Positions 54,255-62,515 of a stretch of 64,000 bases of DNA are shown in pieces. The stretch's first letter is position 1. Each line of letters begins with the position of its first letter. This DNA is from Microlunatus capsulatus. GTDB taxonomy: Bacteria; Actinomycetota; Actinomycetes; Propionibacteriales; Propionibacteriaceae. A program made the translations under genes and the position numbers. The DNA is taken from NCBI RefSeq assembly GCF_017876495.1, contig NZ_JAGIOB010000001.1, forward strand, positions 62,001 to 126,000, written 5' to 3'. The notes under the pieces were generated by a model that saw only the letters and a program-made list of their open reading frames with translations, searched no databases and had not been told where the DNA came from.

Positions 54255-54896
54255 TCAGCCGGCGGCGGCCACCAGCTGCTCGGCGCGGCCGCGCAGCGCG
54301 CCCAGGTCACCGCTGGTCAGGGCGTCGCCGAACAGGGCGCCGCTGACGCCGACGGCGACGGCACCCAGCCGCAGGTACTCCGCGGCGGCCTCCAGGGTGA
54401 CCCCGCCCGTCGGCATCAGGGCGACGTCGGGCAGCGGCCCGCGCAGCTCGCGCAGGTAGTGCAGGCCGCCGAGCGGGCCGATGGGGGAGACCTTGACCGC
54501 CGGCACGCCCGTCTCCCACGCCGACACGATCTCGGTGGGGGTGAGGGCACCGGGCACGTAGCTGAGCCCCAGCGCCACGGCGGCCTCGACCAGCCGGGGA
54601 AGGAACACCTGGCTGACGGCGAAGTGCGCGCCCGCGTCGGCGGCCCGGCGCAGGTCGTCGGGGGTGCGGACGGTGCCGACGCCGAGCACGGCGTCCGGCA
54701 GGGCCTCGCGGGCGGCGGTGAGCGCCTCGAGGGCCCCGTCGGTGGTGAGCGTGTACTCGAACACCCGCAGCCCCGCGGCGTGCAGGACCTCCGAGGACCG
54801 GACGAAGTGCCGGGCGTCGGGGGCCCGCATCACGGCGACGACCGCTCCGGGCGGCAGCGCGGACGCGCGGCGGTCGGTGCTGGGCGTGCTGGTCAT
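54255..54896 (-). CDS. KDPG-aldolase-like 2-keto-3-deoxy acid aldolase
   Basis: A 213-residue TIM-barrel aldolase of the Eda/KHG family. FEYTLTTDGALEAL has the catalytic Glu but Thr in place of the Arg seen in Eda. GVGTVRTPDDLRRAADAG matches the GTV strand, and VKVSPIGPLGG keeps the Schiff-base Lys but lacks the Phe-Pro-Ala motif. PTGGVTLEAAAEYL is the anion-binding loop. These changes suggest a substrate other than KDPG, perhaps an unphosphorylated 2-keto-3-deoxyaldonate cleaved to pyruvate and an aldehyde. The ATG at 54894-54896 follows GAGGGAG. A LacI operator lies 26 bases upstream. Confidence 0.85.
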   Translation of the reverse strand: MTSTPSTDRRASALPPGAVVAVMRAPDARHFVRSSEVLHAAGLRVFEYTLTTDGALEALTAAREALPDAVLGVGTVRTPDDLRRAADAGAHFAVSQVFLPRLVEAAVALGLSYVPGALTPTEIVSAWETGVPAVKVSPIGPLGGLHYLRELRGPLPDVALMPTGGVTLEAAAEYLRLGAVAVGVSGALFGDALTSGDLGALRGRAEQLVAAAG

Positions 54897-54921
54897 GGTG
54901 CTCCCTCGGCCGTCATCGGCG

Positions 54922-54941
54922 GTGAGAAAACGTTTCCTCAC
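54922..54941. promoter_or_regulatory. LacI operator before the aldolase gene
   Basis: GTGAGAAAACGTTTCCTCAC, a 20-bp near-perfect palindrome containing GAAAACGTTTCC (consensus GAAARCGYTTYC). It sits 26 bases upstream of the minus-strand aldolase start. Confidence 0.65.
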
Positions 54942-54998
54942 CCTGGGTGCGGTGATCGTACCGCTCCGCCGCCGACGCCCGTGCGGACGGCACCCGGG

Positions 54999-56108
54999 TC
55001 ACAGCGCGGCCCGCAGGAACGCCCAGGCCTCGTCCTGCATCGGCCCGTCGAAGGCGTGCTCGCCCGGCCGGGAGGTCCCGCGGTAGCGGTCCCCGCCCGC
55101 GTGCAGCTCCACCAGCCGGGCGTGCGCGGCCCGCATGCCGTCCGCGGGGAACAGAGCGTCCTGCTCGCGGTACTGGACCAGGAAGCGGGCGCGGGCCACC
55201 GCGGTGAGCTCGGGCCAGTCGCGCCAGGACCACAGGCCGGGGACGTGCAGCAGCCAGGAGTGGGCGTCCAGGTAGCGGGGGACCAGCGAGCCGGTCGTCG
55301 CCATCATGCAGGTGACGACGGCGGCGCGGACCCGGTGGTCGAGCGCGGCGAGCAGCAGGGCGCGCCCGCCGCCGCCGGAGAACCCGAAGGCGCCCAGCCG
55401 GGCCGGGTCGGTGCCGGGGTCGGCGGCCAGCACCTCGAGGGCGACCAGGTCGTCGGCGAGCACCAGGCCGGCGAAGGTCTGGCCGAGCACGCCGGCCGCC
55501 TTGGCGAGGGTGTCCTCGTGCAGGTCGGCCGCCACGTCGGCGCGCTCGTCCGCGTCGGGCGGGACCGCCAGGGCGGCCCAGCGGGCCTCGTGGGCCGCGA
55601 GGGCGGCGGCCAGCCGGGCCGTCGGCCGCCGGAGGTCGAAGCGGCGGCTGCCCCAGGAGAAGGCGTCGTGCACCAGGACGGCCGCGCCGCGGCGGGCGAG
55701 GTCGTTGGCCGGGGCCCGGCCGGCGTACCAGCCCTCCCGCAGCCGGGCGGCGCGCGGGGTCGTCGCGTCCCCGCTGTCCACCAGCTGCTCCCCGCCGACC
55801 GTCCGCACCCCGCCGTGGCAGTGCAGGCCGAGGACCCCGGGCAGCGGGCCGTCGACCCCGGCCGGGCGCAGCAGCCAGCCCGTGGTGGGCGGGCCGTAGC
55901 CCACCGACCAGCGCAGCCGGCGCACCGTCACCCCGTCCACGGTCCGGGCGCCGTCCTCGTGCACGGCCGGCGCGGGCCGCCGGGCGGGGACGCCGAGGAT
56001 CCGGCCCAGGGTGGTGGCGTCGGGGTCCGGCCCGGTGAAGGGGAGCGCGGACCGCGCGGCGGCCGGCCAGTCCTCGTACCCCGCCAGCGGGTCCGGCGGC
56101 GCGCTCAG
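54999..56108 (-). CDS. Alpha/beta hydrolase (abhydrolase_7/acetylxylan-esterase-like), probable CTG start
   Basis: A 369-residue hydrolase. PGVLGLHCHGGVRTVGGEQ is the oxyanion strand, LGAFGFSGGGGRALLLA near 240 the nucleophile elbow (GFSGGG), YREQDALFPADG the Asp and GEHAFDGPMQ the His. It resembles carbohydrate esterases and dienelactone-hydrolase-like enzymes and could de-acylate or open a lactone of the imported sugar. No ATG or GTG lies near the N-terminus. The frame extends to CTG (56106-56108), which overlaps the LacI stop as CTGA. The alternative GTG would drop about 45 residues including PPDPLAGYEDWP. Confidence 0.75.
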   Translation of the reverse strand: MSAPPDPLAGYEDWPAAARSALPFTGPDPDATTLGRILGVPARRPAPAVHEDGARTVDGVTVRRLRWSVGYGPPTTGWLLRPAGVDGPLPGVLGLHCHGGVRTVGGEQLVDSGDATTPRAARLREGWYAGRAPANDLARRGAAVLVHDAFSWGSRRFDLRRPTARLAAALAAHEARWAALAVPPDADERADVAADLHEDTLAKAAGVLGQTFAGLVLADDLVALEVLAADPGTDPARLGAFGFSGGGGRALLLAALDHRVRAAVVTCMMATTGSLVPRYLDAHSWLLHVPGLWSWRDWPELTAVARARFLVQYREQDALFPADGMRAAHARLVELHAGGDRYRGTSRPGEHAFDGPMQDEAWAFLRAAL

Positions 56109-57133
56109 GGACGGGCCCCGGGCGAGGCCGGGGCGGGCCCGGTCGTGCCGCGCTGCTCCAGGCGCGGCCGGAACAGGATGGTGTGCCCGGGCGTCCGGGA
56201 GCCGAGCAGCTCGGCCATCCGGTGCCACGCCTGCTCGCCCAGCTCGGCCACCGGGACCGACGCCGTGGTCAGCGGCGGGGTCAGGTAGCGGGCGAAGGGG
56301 ATGTCGTCGAAGCCGGTGACCGAGAGGTCGTCGGGGACGCGGAGCCCCCGCTCGCCGAGGCCGCTCATCAGCCCCATGGCGACGAGGTCGTTGAAGCCCA
56401 GCACGCCCGTCGCCCCCGAGGCGAGGACGCGGTCGACGGCGTCGTGGCCGTCGGCGAAGTTCACCCCGCACGGGGTCACCTCGACGGCCACCTCCGGGTG
56501 CAGGACGCCGAAGTCGCGCAGGGCGGCCAGCCGCTGGAAGTTCGAGGAGCTCTGAGGCGCCCCGGCCAGGTAGAGCAGCCGGCGGTGGCCGTCGGCGCGG
56601 AGCAGCTCCAGCAGGTCGGTCAGCCCGCTGCGGTAGTCCGCGGTCACGGCCGGGGCGCTGCTGCCGCGGGCCTCCCGGTTGACCAGCACCACCGGGTCGA
56701 GCTGGCGGAGCAGCCGGCGGAGGTCCTCCTCGGGCATCCGGGGGGCGCAGAGCACGATCCCGTCGCACCGGCGCCGGGTCTCCACGGCCAGGATGCGCTC
56801 CTCCTCGACCGACTCGGCGGAGTCGGCGACCAGCACGTGGTAGCCGTCCCGGGCGGCGGCCCGGCTGAGCCCGCGGAGCACGCCGTGGAACGTCGGGTTC
56901 TCCAGGTCGGGGACGACGACGGCGACGGTGTTCGTCCGGCCCAGCACCAGGCTGCGGGCCAGCGGGCTCGCGGTGTACTCGAGCTCGTCGGCGGCGGCGC
57001 GGACCTTCGCCGCCAGCGCCTCGTCCACCTTCGCGGTCCCGTTGATCACCCGCGACACCGTGGAGAGGGACACGCCCGCGCGGGCGGCGACGTCCGCGAT
57101 CGTCCGCGAGCGCTCCTGCGGTCGGCCGGCCAC
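56105..57133 (-). CDS. LacI-family repressor of the sugar-catabolic island
   Basis: A 342-residue LacI-type regulator. RTIADVAARAGVSLSTVSRVING at residues ~10-32 is the helix-turn-helix, and PLARSLVLGRT the hinge. VTGFDDIPFARYLTPPLTT in the sensor domain is typical. Its consensus site type (GAAA-CG-TTTC) is the usual one for this group, and four matching operators lie in front of the importer, the aldolase and the divergent epimerase gene, so it is the evident regulator of the island. The inducer is probably a sugar or catabolite of the pathway. GTG start 57131-57133. Its stop overlaps the start of the hydrolase gene. Confidence 0.92.
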   Translation of the reverse strand: MAGRPQERSRTIADVAARAGVSLSTVSRVINGTAKVDEALAAKVRAAADELEYTASPLARSLVLGRTNTVAVVVPDLENPTFHGVLRGLSRAAARDGYHVLVADSAESVEEERILAVETRRRCDGIVLCAPRMPEEDLRRLLRQLDPVVLVNREARGSSAPAVTADYRSGLTDLLELLRADGHRRLLYLAGAPQSSSNFQRLAALRDFGVLHPEVAVEVTPCGVNFADGHDAVDRVLASGATGVLGFNDLVAMGLMSGLGERGLRVPDDLSVTGFDDIPFARYLTPPLTTASVPVAELGEQAWHRMAELLGSRTPGHTILFRPRLEQRGTTGPAPASPGARP

Positions 57134-57218
57134 CTGGTCTCCCTCCGTCGGCCCCGGTCACGAGCGGCGGTCCCCGACCGGGTGGGAGCCGTGCCACCCG
57201 CTAGCCGTCGCGTCACCC

Positions 57219-57245
57219 TATCCTGTAGCGTGAAAACGCTTTCAC
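57219..57245. promoter_or_regulatory. Divergent promoter region with LacI operator
   Basis: GTGAAAACGCTTTCAC (57230-57245) is a near-perfect operator containing GAAAACGCTTTC. -10 candidates on the plus strand are TATCCT (57219-57224) and TAGCGT (57226-57231). On the minus strand TAGGGT (rc 57215-57220) may serve the LacI gene. Repressor here would block both directions. Confidence 0.6.
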
Positions 57246-57301
57246 AGCCTAGGCGACCCCACCGTTCGAGATCAGAGCCGAGCTCAGACAGGAGCCAGCC
57301 C

Positions 57302-58261
57302 GTGGACCACCGCGACGTCGACACCCCCTCCCGCCCGCCCCAGCGGGTGCTGGTCACCGGCGGGGCGGGGCGGCTGGGCCGCACCGTCGTCGCGGGGCTC
57401 CGCGCGCGCGGCCGCACCGTGCTCTCGGTCGACCGCGCCGACCACGACGACCCCGCGAGCGCGCTGGTCGACCTGACCGACGCCGGCGCGACCGCCGCGG
57501 TGATGGCGGACTTCCGGCCCGACGCCGTCGTCCACCTCGCCGCGATCGCCGTGCCCTTCAGCGCCCCGGAGCCGGTCATCCTGGCGACCAACACGATGCT
57601 GGCCTGGACGGTGCTGACGGCGGCCGTCGAGGCGGGCGCCACGGCGGTCGTCGTGGCCAGCAGCCCCACCGTGCACGGCTACGGCGCCCCCACCGGCTGG
57701 GTGCCGGCCGCCCTGCCGCTGGACGAGGAGTCCCCGGCCCGGCCCTGGAACGCCTACAGCCTCTCCAAGCTGACCGCCGAGCACGTGATGCGCACCCTGG
57801 TGGCGCAGGTGGGGGACCGGGTCCGGTTCGCCGCCTTCCGGCCCTGCTACGTCATCGCGCCGGAGGAGTGGGAGGGCGCCCCGACCCAGCAGGGCCACAC
57901 CGTCGCCGAGCGGCTCGCCGACCCCGCCCTGTCCGCACCGGCCCTGTTCAACTACCTCGACGCCCGCGACGCGGCGTCCTTCGTCGACGCGCTGCTGGTC
58001 GGCCTGCCCGGCATCGACAACGGCGAGACCTTCCTCGTCGGGGCCGACGACGCGCTGGCCACCGCCCCGCTCGCCGAGCTGCTGCCGCGGTTCCACCCCG
58101 GCACGGCCGCGGCGGCCGGCGCCCTGACCGGCACCACGCCCGCCTTCGCGAACGCCAAGGCCCGCCGGCTGCTGGGCTGGGCCCCGCAGCACAGCTGGCG
58201 CACCGCGCTGGTCGACGCGCCGGCGGCCGACGCGCAGGCCGGCGCCGGGGCCACCCGGTGA
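57302..58261 (+). CDS. Extended SDR (NAD-dependent epimerase/dehydratase family), uronate-dehydrogenase-like
   Basis: A 319-residue extended SDR. VLVTGGAGRLGRTVVAGL is the NAD-binding loop, and DAVVHLAAIAVPFSAPE places the second motif near 85. VVVASSPTVHGYG has the catalytic Ser, and WNAYSLSKLTAEHVM the Tyr-x-x-x-Lys. YLDARDAASFVDALL is a typical C-terminal motif. The overall shape resembles uronate dehydrogenases and related enzymes in sugar-acid clusters, which oxidise C1 to a lactone. It is the first gene of a five-gene coupled operon under a LacI operator. GTG 57302 is chosen; the substrate is inferred. Confidence 0.82.
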   Translation: MDHRDVDTPSRPPQRVLVTGGAGRLGRTVVAGLRARGRTVLSVDRADHDDPASALVDLTDAGATAAVMADFRPDAVVHLAAIAVPFSAPEPVILATNTMLAWTVLTAAVEAGATAVVVASSPTVHGYGAPTGWVPAALPLDEESPARPWNAYSLSKLTAEHVMRTLVAQVGDRVRFAAFRPCYVIAPEEWEGAPTQQGHTVAERLADPALSAPALFNYLDARDAASFVDALLVGLPGIDNGETFLVGADDALATAPLAELLPRFHPGTAAAAGALTGTTPAFANAKARRLLGWAPQHSWRTALVDAPAADAQAGAGATR

Positions 58262-59394
58262 GCGGGATGGTCACCGACGGTCCGGCGACGGGCGGCGCGG
58301 GCCCCCGGCTCGCGGAGCTCCGCACCCGGTTGCACGTGGCCCCGCTGCCGCGGCCCTGGGGGCCGGACGTCCCCGTCCTGCACGTCGTCGAGGTCACCGT
58401 CGTCGACAGCACCGGCGCCACGGGCACGGGCTTCAGCTGGACCCCGACCATCGGTGCGGGCGCGGTGCAGTCGCTCCTCGACCACGACGTCGCCACGGCC
58501 GTGGTCGGCGGCCCGGTGGACCCGGAGGTCGTCTGGCCGGCGCTCTGGGCGCACCTGCACGAGGCGGGCTCCGGCGGTCTCACCACCATCGCCATGGCCG
58601 GCCTCGACCTGGCGCTGTGGGACCTGGCCGGCCGTCGCTCGGGCCGCTCGCTGGTCGAGCTGCTGGGTCCGCGGCGCGAGAGCGTCGCGGTCTACGGCAG
58701 CGGGGTCAACCTGCACTACCCGCTGGAGGAGCTGGTGGCCCAGGTCGAGCGCTGGGTCGAGGCCGGGTTCGCCAGCGTGAAGATCAAGGTCGGCGGCCCC
58801 GACCTCGGCGTCGACCGGGAGCGGGTGGCCGCGGTCCGGGAGGTGCTGGGGCCCGACCGCGGGCTGATGATCGACGCCAACCAGCGCTGGGACCTGGAGC
58901 GGGCGACGACCGCGATGGCCGTGCTGGAGGAGTTCGCGCCCGCCTGGATCGAGGAGCCGCTGCGCGCCGACGACCTGGCCGGGCACGCCGAGCTGCGCCG
59001 CCGGATCGCCACCCCCGTGGCGATGGGGGAGAACCTGCACACCGTCTACCGCTTCCGCGACGCGCTGGACCTCGGCGCCTGCGACGTCGTCGAGCCCAAC
59101 GTCGTCCGGGTGGGCGGCATCACCCCGTTCCGGGCCGTCGCCGCGCTGGCCGACGAGCGCGGCGTCGCGCTGCACCCGCACCTGCTGCCGGAGATCTCGG
59201 GCCAGCTGGCCCTCACCCTGGCGCGCCCCTGCCTGGTCGAGGAGGTGGAGGACGCCTCGCTGACCGCGCTCGGCCTGCTGGCCGACCCGCCCCCGGTCGT
59301 CGTCCAGGACGGCGAGCTGCGGGCCAGCGGCACGCCGGGGCTCGGCCTCGACTTCACCGGCGCCCTGGCCGGTGCCGCGGGAGCGCGCGGATGA
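58258..59394 (+). CDS. Enolase-superfamily sugar-acid dehydratase (mandelate racemase-like)
   Basis: A 378-residue enolase-superfamily enzyme. The capping domain is followed by SVKIKVGG near 175 (the KxK general base), MIDANQRWD near 205 (first metal Asp), WIEEPLRADD near 235 (Glu) and VAMGENLHT near 260 (Glu), and ALHPHLLPEISG near 315 holds the His. The residues match acid-sugar dehydratases such as rhamnonate, fuconate or galactonate dehydratase. It would yield a 2-keto-3-deoxy acid for the aldolase. GTG 58258 overlaps the preceding stop (GTGA); ATG 58267 is an alternative. Confidence 0.87.
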   Translation: MSGMVTDGPATGGAGPRLAELRTRLHVAPLPRPWGPDVPVLHVVEVTVVDSTGATGTGFSWTPTIGAGAVQSLLDHDVATAVVGGPVDPEVVWPALWAHLHEAGSGGLTTIAMAGLDLALWDLAGRRSGRSLVELLGPRRESVAVYGSGVNLHYPLEELVAQVERWVEAGFASVKIKVGGPDLGVDRERVAAVREVLGPDRGLMIDANQRWDLERATTAMAVLEEFAPAWIEEPLRADDLAGHAELRRRIATPVAMGENLHTVYRFRDALDLGACDVVEPNVVRVGGITPFRAVAALADERGVALHPHLLPEISGQLALTLARPCLVEEVEDASLTALGLLADPPPVVVQDGELRASGTPGLGLDFTGALAGAAGARG

Positions 59395-61382
59395 GCACCC
59401 CCGCCCGGCTGGTGCTGGTCGGCGTCCGCGGCTTCGGCGCCGTGCACGCGGCCCGGATCGCGCGGCTGCAGGAGGAGGGCCGCGTCGAGCTCGTCGCCTG
59501 CGTCGACCCCGTGGTCAGCGCCGACCCGCCGCTCGCCCACGGAGTCCCGCTGCACCCCGACCTCGCCACGGCGCTCGCGGCGACCGGCCCGGTGGACGTC
59601 GTCGTCGTGGCCGCCCCGCTGGGCGAGCACTTCGCGCTGGCCGGGGCCGCCCTGCGGGCCGGGGCCGACGTCTACCTGGAGAAGCCCCCGGTGGCGTCGC
59701 TGGAGGACTTCGACCGGCTGCTCGCGGCGGAGGCCGCGAGCGGACGGGTGGTCCAGGTCGGGTTCCAGAGCCTCGGCTCGGACGCGCTCGCGCTGTTCGC
59801 GTCCGACGGCCTCGGGATCGGCCCGGTGACCCGGGTGGGCGCCGTCGGCGCCTGGTCGCGGCCGCTGGCCTACTGGCGGCGCTCGCCCTGGGCCGGGCAC
59901 CGCAGCCTGGACGGCCGGGCCGTCGTGGACGGGGTGGCCACCAACCCGCTCGCGCACGCCGTCGCCACGGGGCTCGCCCTGGTCGGCGCCCGGACCGCCG
60001 ACGACGTCGCCGCCGTCGACGTCGACCTGTACCGCGCCAACGCCATCGAGAGCGACGACACCTCCGTGGTCCGGGTGCGGACCGCCGCCGGCCGCGAGGT
60101 GACCTGCGCGCTGACGCTCTGCGCCCCCGAGCAGTCCGAGCCCGTCCTGCACGTGCACGGCACCCGGGGCAGTGCCGACTACCGCTACACCACCGACGAG
60201 GTCGAGGTGCCGACCCCGAACGGACCCCGCACCACGGTGCTGGGCCGCGCCGACCTGCTCGAGGACCTGCTCGAGCACCGGCGGACGGGGACGCCGCTCC
60301 GGGTCCCGCTGGCCTCCACGGGCGCCTTCATGCGCGTGCTGGCCGCCGTGGCCGACGCTGACGACCCGGTCCGGGTCGACCCGCGCGCCGTGACCTGGCG
60401 GGGCGAGGGCGACGAGCGGCGGCCCGTCGTCGCCGACGTCGAGCACTGGCTGGAGCAGGCGGCCGCGACGGGCCGGACCTTCCGCGAGCTGGGCGTGCCG
60501 TGGGCGCACCGCGGCCGGGACCGGGTGCTGGTCCGGGTCCGCGTCGGCGACGCCGAGGTCGCGGCGTACCACGACGGCGGCGGCACCCTGCCCACGTCGA
60601 CGCCGCGACCGGTGCTGCACCCGGTCCGCACCCTCGCGGGCGTCGTCGTCTCGGCGCAGCACCCCGCCGACCACGACTGGCACTGCGGCGTGGGGATGGC
60701 CGTCCCCGACGTCGACGGCAGCAACCTCTGGGGCGGCGGCACCTACGTGCACGGCGAGGGCTACCAGCTGCTCGAGGACCACGGCCGCGTCGACGGCGAG
60801 CCGCCGCTGCTGGCCGGCGACGGCTTCCGGCAGCGGCTGACCTGGCGCGGCCACGACGGCACCGCCCTGCTGGACGAGCAGCGCACGGTGCGCTGGGGGC
60901 CGCTCGGCCGCGGGGCCTGGCAGCTGCACTGGGGCAGCGTCCTGCGCGCCGGCACCGGCGCGACGCTCGGCTCGCCGGGCAGCAAGGGCCGCCCCGACGG
61001 CGGTTACGGCGGCTTCTTCTGGCGGTTCCCGGCCTGCGCCGACGTCGACGTCCTCACCGGCGACGCCCGCGGCGAGGACGCCGTGCAGGGCCGCGTCTGC
61101 CCGTGGGTCGCGTTCAGCGCCGACTTCACCGCCGGCCCGGGGGTGAGCGGCCCGGCCACCGTCGTCGTGGCCTCGCCCTCGGCGGCCGACGCCGGCGACC
61201 CGTGGTTCGTCCGCGTCCGCGACTACCCGGGCCTGGGGTCCGCGCTCGCCTGGCAGGACCCCGTGGTGCTGCCGCCCGGCGGCGAGCTGGCCCGGCGGTT
61301 CGACGTCGCGGTGGTGGACGGCCGGCTGAGCCCCGACGCGGCGGCCGAGGTCGCCGCCGACCTGGTCGGGGTGCGCGCGTGA
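59391..61382 (+). CDS. Gfo/Idh/MocA oxidoreductase fused to DUF6807 (PmoA-like) domain
   Basis: A 663-residue fusion. Residues 1-~345 form a Gfo/Idh/MocA dehydrogenase: VGVRGFGAVHAARI (Rossmann), YLEKPPVASLEDF (EKP) and ATNPLAHAVATGLALVG, where the usual HxxD-type His sits. From ~380 on it matches the DUF6807/PmoA family: LHPVRTLAGVVVSAQHPADHDWHCG and SNLWGGGTYVHGEG. DUF6807 proteins accompany sugar-catabolic dehydrogenases in bacteria but have no proven reaction. Here both are one polypeptide, which hints that they act in sequence or as a complex. ATG 59391 overlaps the preceding TGA (ATGA). Confidence 0.85.
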   Translation: MSTPARLVLVGVRGFGAVHAARIARLQEEGRVELVACVDPVVSADPPLAHGVPLHPDLATALAATGPVDVVVVAAPLGEHFALAGAALRAGADVYLEKPPVASLEDFDRLLAAEAASGRVVQVGFQSLGSDALALFASDGLGIGPVTRVGAVGAWSRPLAYWRRSPWAGHRSLDGRAVVDGVATNPLAHAVATGLALVGARTADDVAAVDVDLYRANAIESDDTSVVRVRTAAGREVTCALTLCAPEQSEPVLHVHGTRGSADYRYTTDEVEVPTPNGPRTTVLGRADLLEDLLEHRRTGTPLRVPLASTGAFMRVLAAVADADDPVRVDPRAVTWRGEGDERRPVVADVEHWLEQAAATGRTFRELGVPWAHRGRDRVLVRVRVGDAEVAAYHDGGGTLPTSTPRPVLHPVRTLAGVVVSAQHPADHDWHCGVGMAVPDVDGSNLWGGGTYVHGEGYQLLEDHGRVDGEPPLLAGDGFRQRLTWRGHDGTALLDEQRTVRWGPLGRGAWQLHWGSVLRAGTGATLGSPGSKGRPDGGYGGFFWRFPACADVDVLTGDARGEDAVQGRVCPWVAFSADFTAGPGVSGPATVVVASPSAADAGDPWFVRVRDYPGLGSALAWQDPVVLPPGGELARRFDVAVVDGRLSPDAAAEVAADLVGVRA

Positions 61383-62449
61383 GCGCCGTCGACGGCGCCC
61401 TGACCGGCACGCTCGAGCCGTCCGCCGACCACGCGGAGAAGCGCCGACGGCTGCTGGCCGTGCTGGACGACGCCGGCGCCGAGGCCCTGGCTCTCACCGG
61501 GGCCACCACCCTGGCCTGGTACCTGGACGGCGCCCGCAGCCACGTCAGCCTCGCCGCCGACCCGGTGCTCGCGGTCCGCGTCGACCGGGCGGGCGACGAG
61601 GTGCTGCTCACCAGCAACGAGACCGCCCGGCTGGTGGCCGAGGAGCTGCCCGGCTGGCTCGCCGTGGGCGAGCGGCCCTGGTTCGCCCCGCCGCCCGACC
61701 TGGCGGCGCTGCCCGAGGCGGCCGTCGCCGACGCGCTGCTGGCCGCCCGCTCGCCGCTGCTGCCCGTCGAGACCGCCCGGTTCGCCGCGCTCGGGGCCGA
61801 CGCCGCGGCCGCCCTCACCGACGTCCTCGACGCCGCCGAGCCGACGTGGACCGAGCGCCGGCTGGCCGCCGAGGTGGCCCGGGCCGTCGTCGACCGGGGG
61901 GCGGACCCGCTGGTCGTCCTCGTCGGCGGCGAGGCCCGCGCCGCCCTCCCGCACCCGTTGCCCACCGACGGCCCGCTCGGCGCCCGGGTGCTCGTCGTCC
62001 TCTGCGCCCGCCGGCACGGGCTCGTCGCGAACCTCAGCCGGGCCCTGGCCTTCGGCGCCCTCAGCGGCGCCGAGCGCGACGTGCAGGACCGGGTGCTGGC
62101 GGTGGAGCAGGCCGTCCTCGACGCGCTGGTGCCCGGCGCGACGCTCGGCGAGGTGCTGGACGTGGTCGGGCGCGGCTACGCCGACCACGGCTTCGGCGCC
62201 GACCACTGGCGCGGGCACCACCAGGGGGGCGTCGCCGGCTACGCGGGCCGCGACCCCCGGGCCACCCCGGGCTCGGCCTTCCGCGTCGCCGCCGGCCAGG
62301 CCTTCGCGTGGAACCCGTGGGTGCCCGGCGGCAAGATCGAGGACACCGTCCTCCTGACCGCCGCGGGGACCTCGGTGCTGACCCTCGACCCGCGCTGGCC
62401 CACCGCCCGGGTCGGCGGCCGCGACCGGCCCGTCGCCCACGAGCGCTGA
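61379..62449 (+). CDS. M24 aminopeptidase/creatinase-fold protein, metal ligands largely lost
   Basis: A 356-residue protein with the M24 architecture: an N-terminal creatinase-like domain (HAEKRRRLLAVLDDAGAEALAL, LTSNETARLVAEEL) and a pita-bread domain (EPTWTERRLAAEVARAV). GHHQGGVAGYAGRDP keeps the His and FAWNPWVPGGKIEDTVLLT keeps the last Glu. The two Asp ligands expected around VVLCARRHGLVANLSRAL are absent, and the first Glu is Asn. It therefore may not be a metallopeptidase; creatinase itself is a metal-free member. GTG 61379 overlaps the preceding stop. Confidence 0.82.
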   Translation: MSAVDGALTGTLEPSADHAEKRRRLLAVLDDAGAEALALTGATTLAWYLDGARSHVSLAADPVLAVRVDRAGDEVLLTSNETARLVAEELPGWLAVGERPWFAPPPDLAALPEAAVADALLAARSPLLPVETARFAALGADAAAALTDVLDAAEPTWTERRLAAEVARAVVDRGADPLVVLVGGEARAALPHPLPTDGPLGARVLVVLCARRHGLVANLSRALAFGALSGAERDVQDRVLAVEQAVLDALVPGATLGEVLDVVGRGYADHGFGADHWRGHHQGGVAGYAGRDPRATPGSAFRVAAGQAFAWNPWVPGGKIEDTVLLTAAGTSVLTLDPRWPTARVGGRDRPVAHER

Positions 62450-62515
62450 CCCGCGGCCCGTCACCCCACCGCTCACCCACCGCTGCGCGCCCGCAGCCGA
62501 GAGGAACCCCATCCC

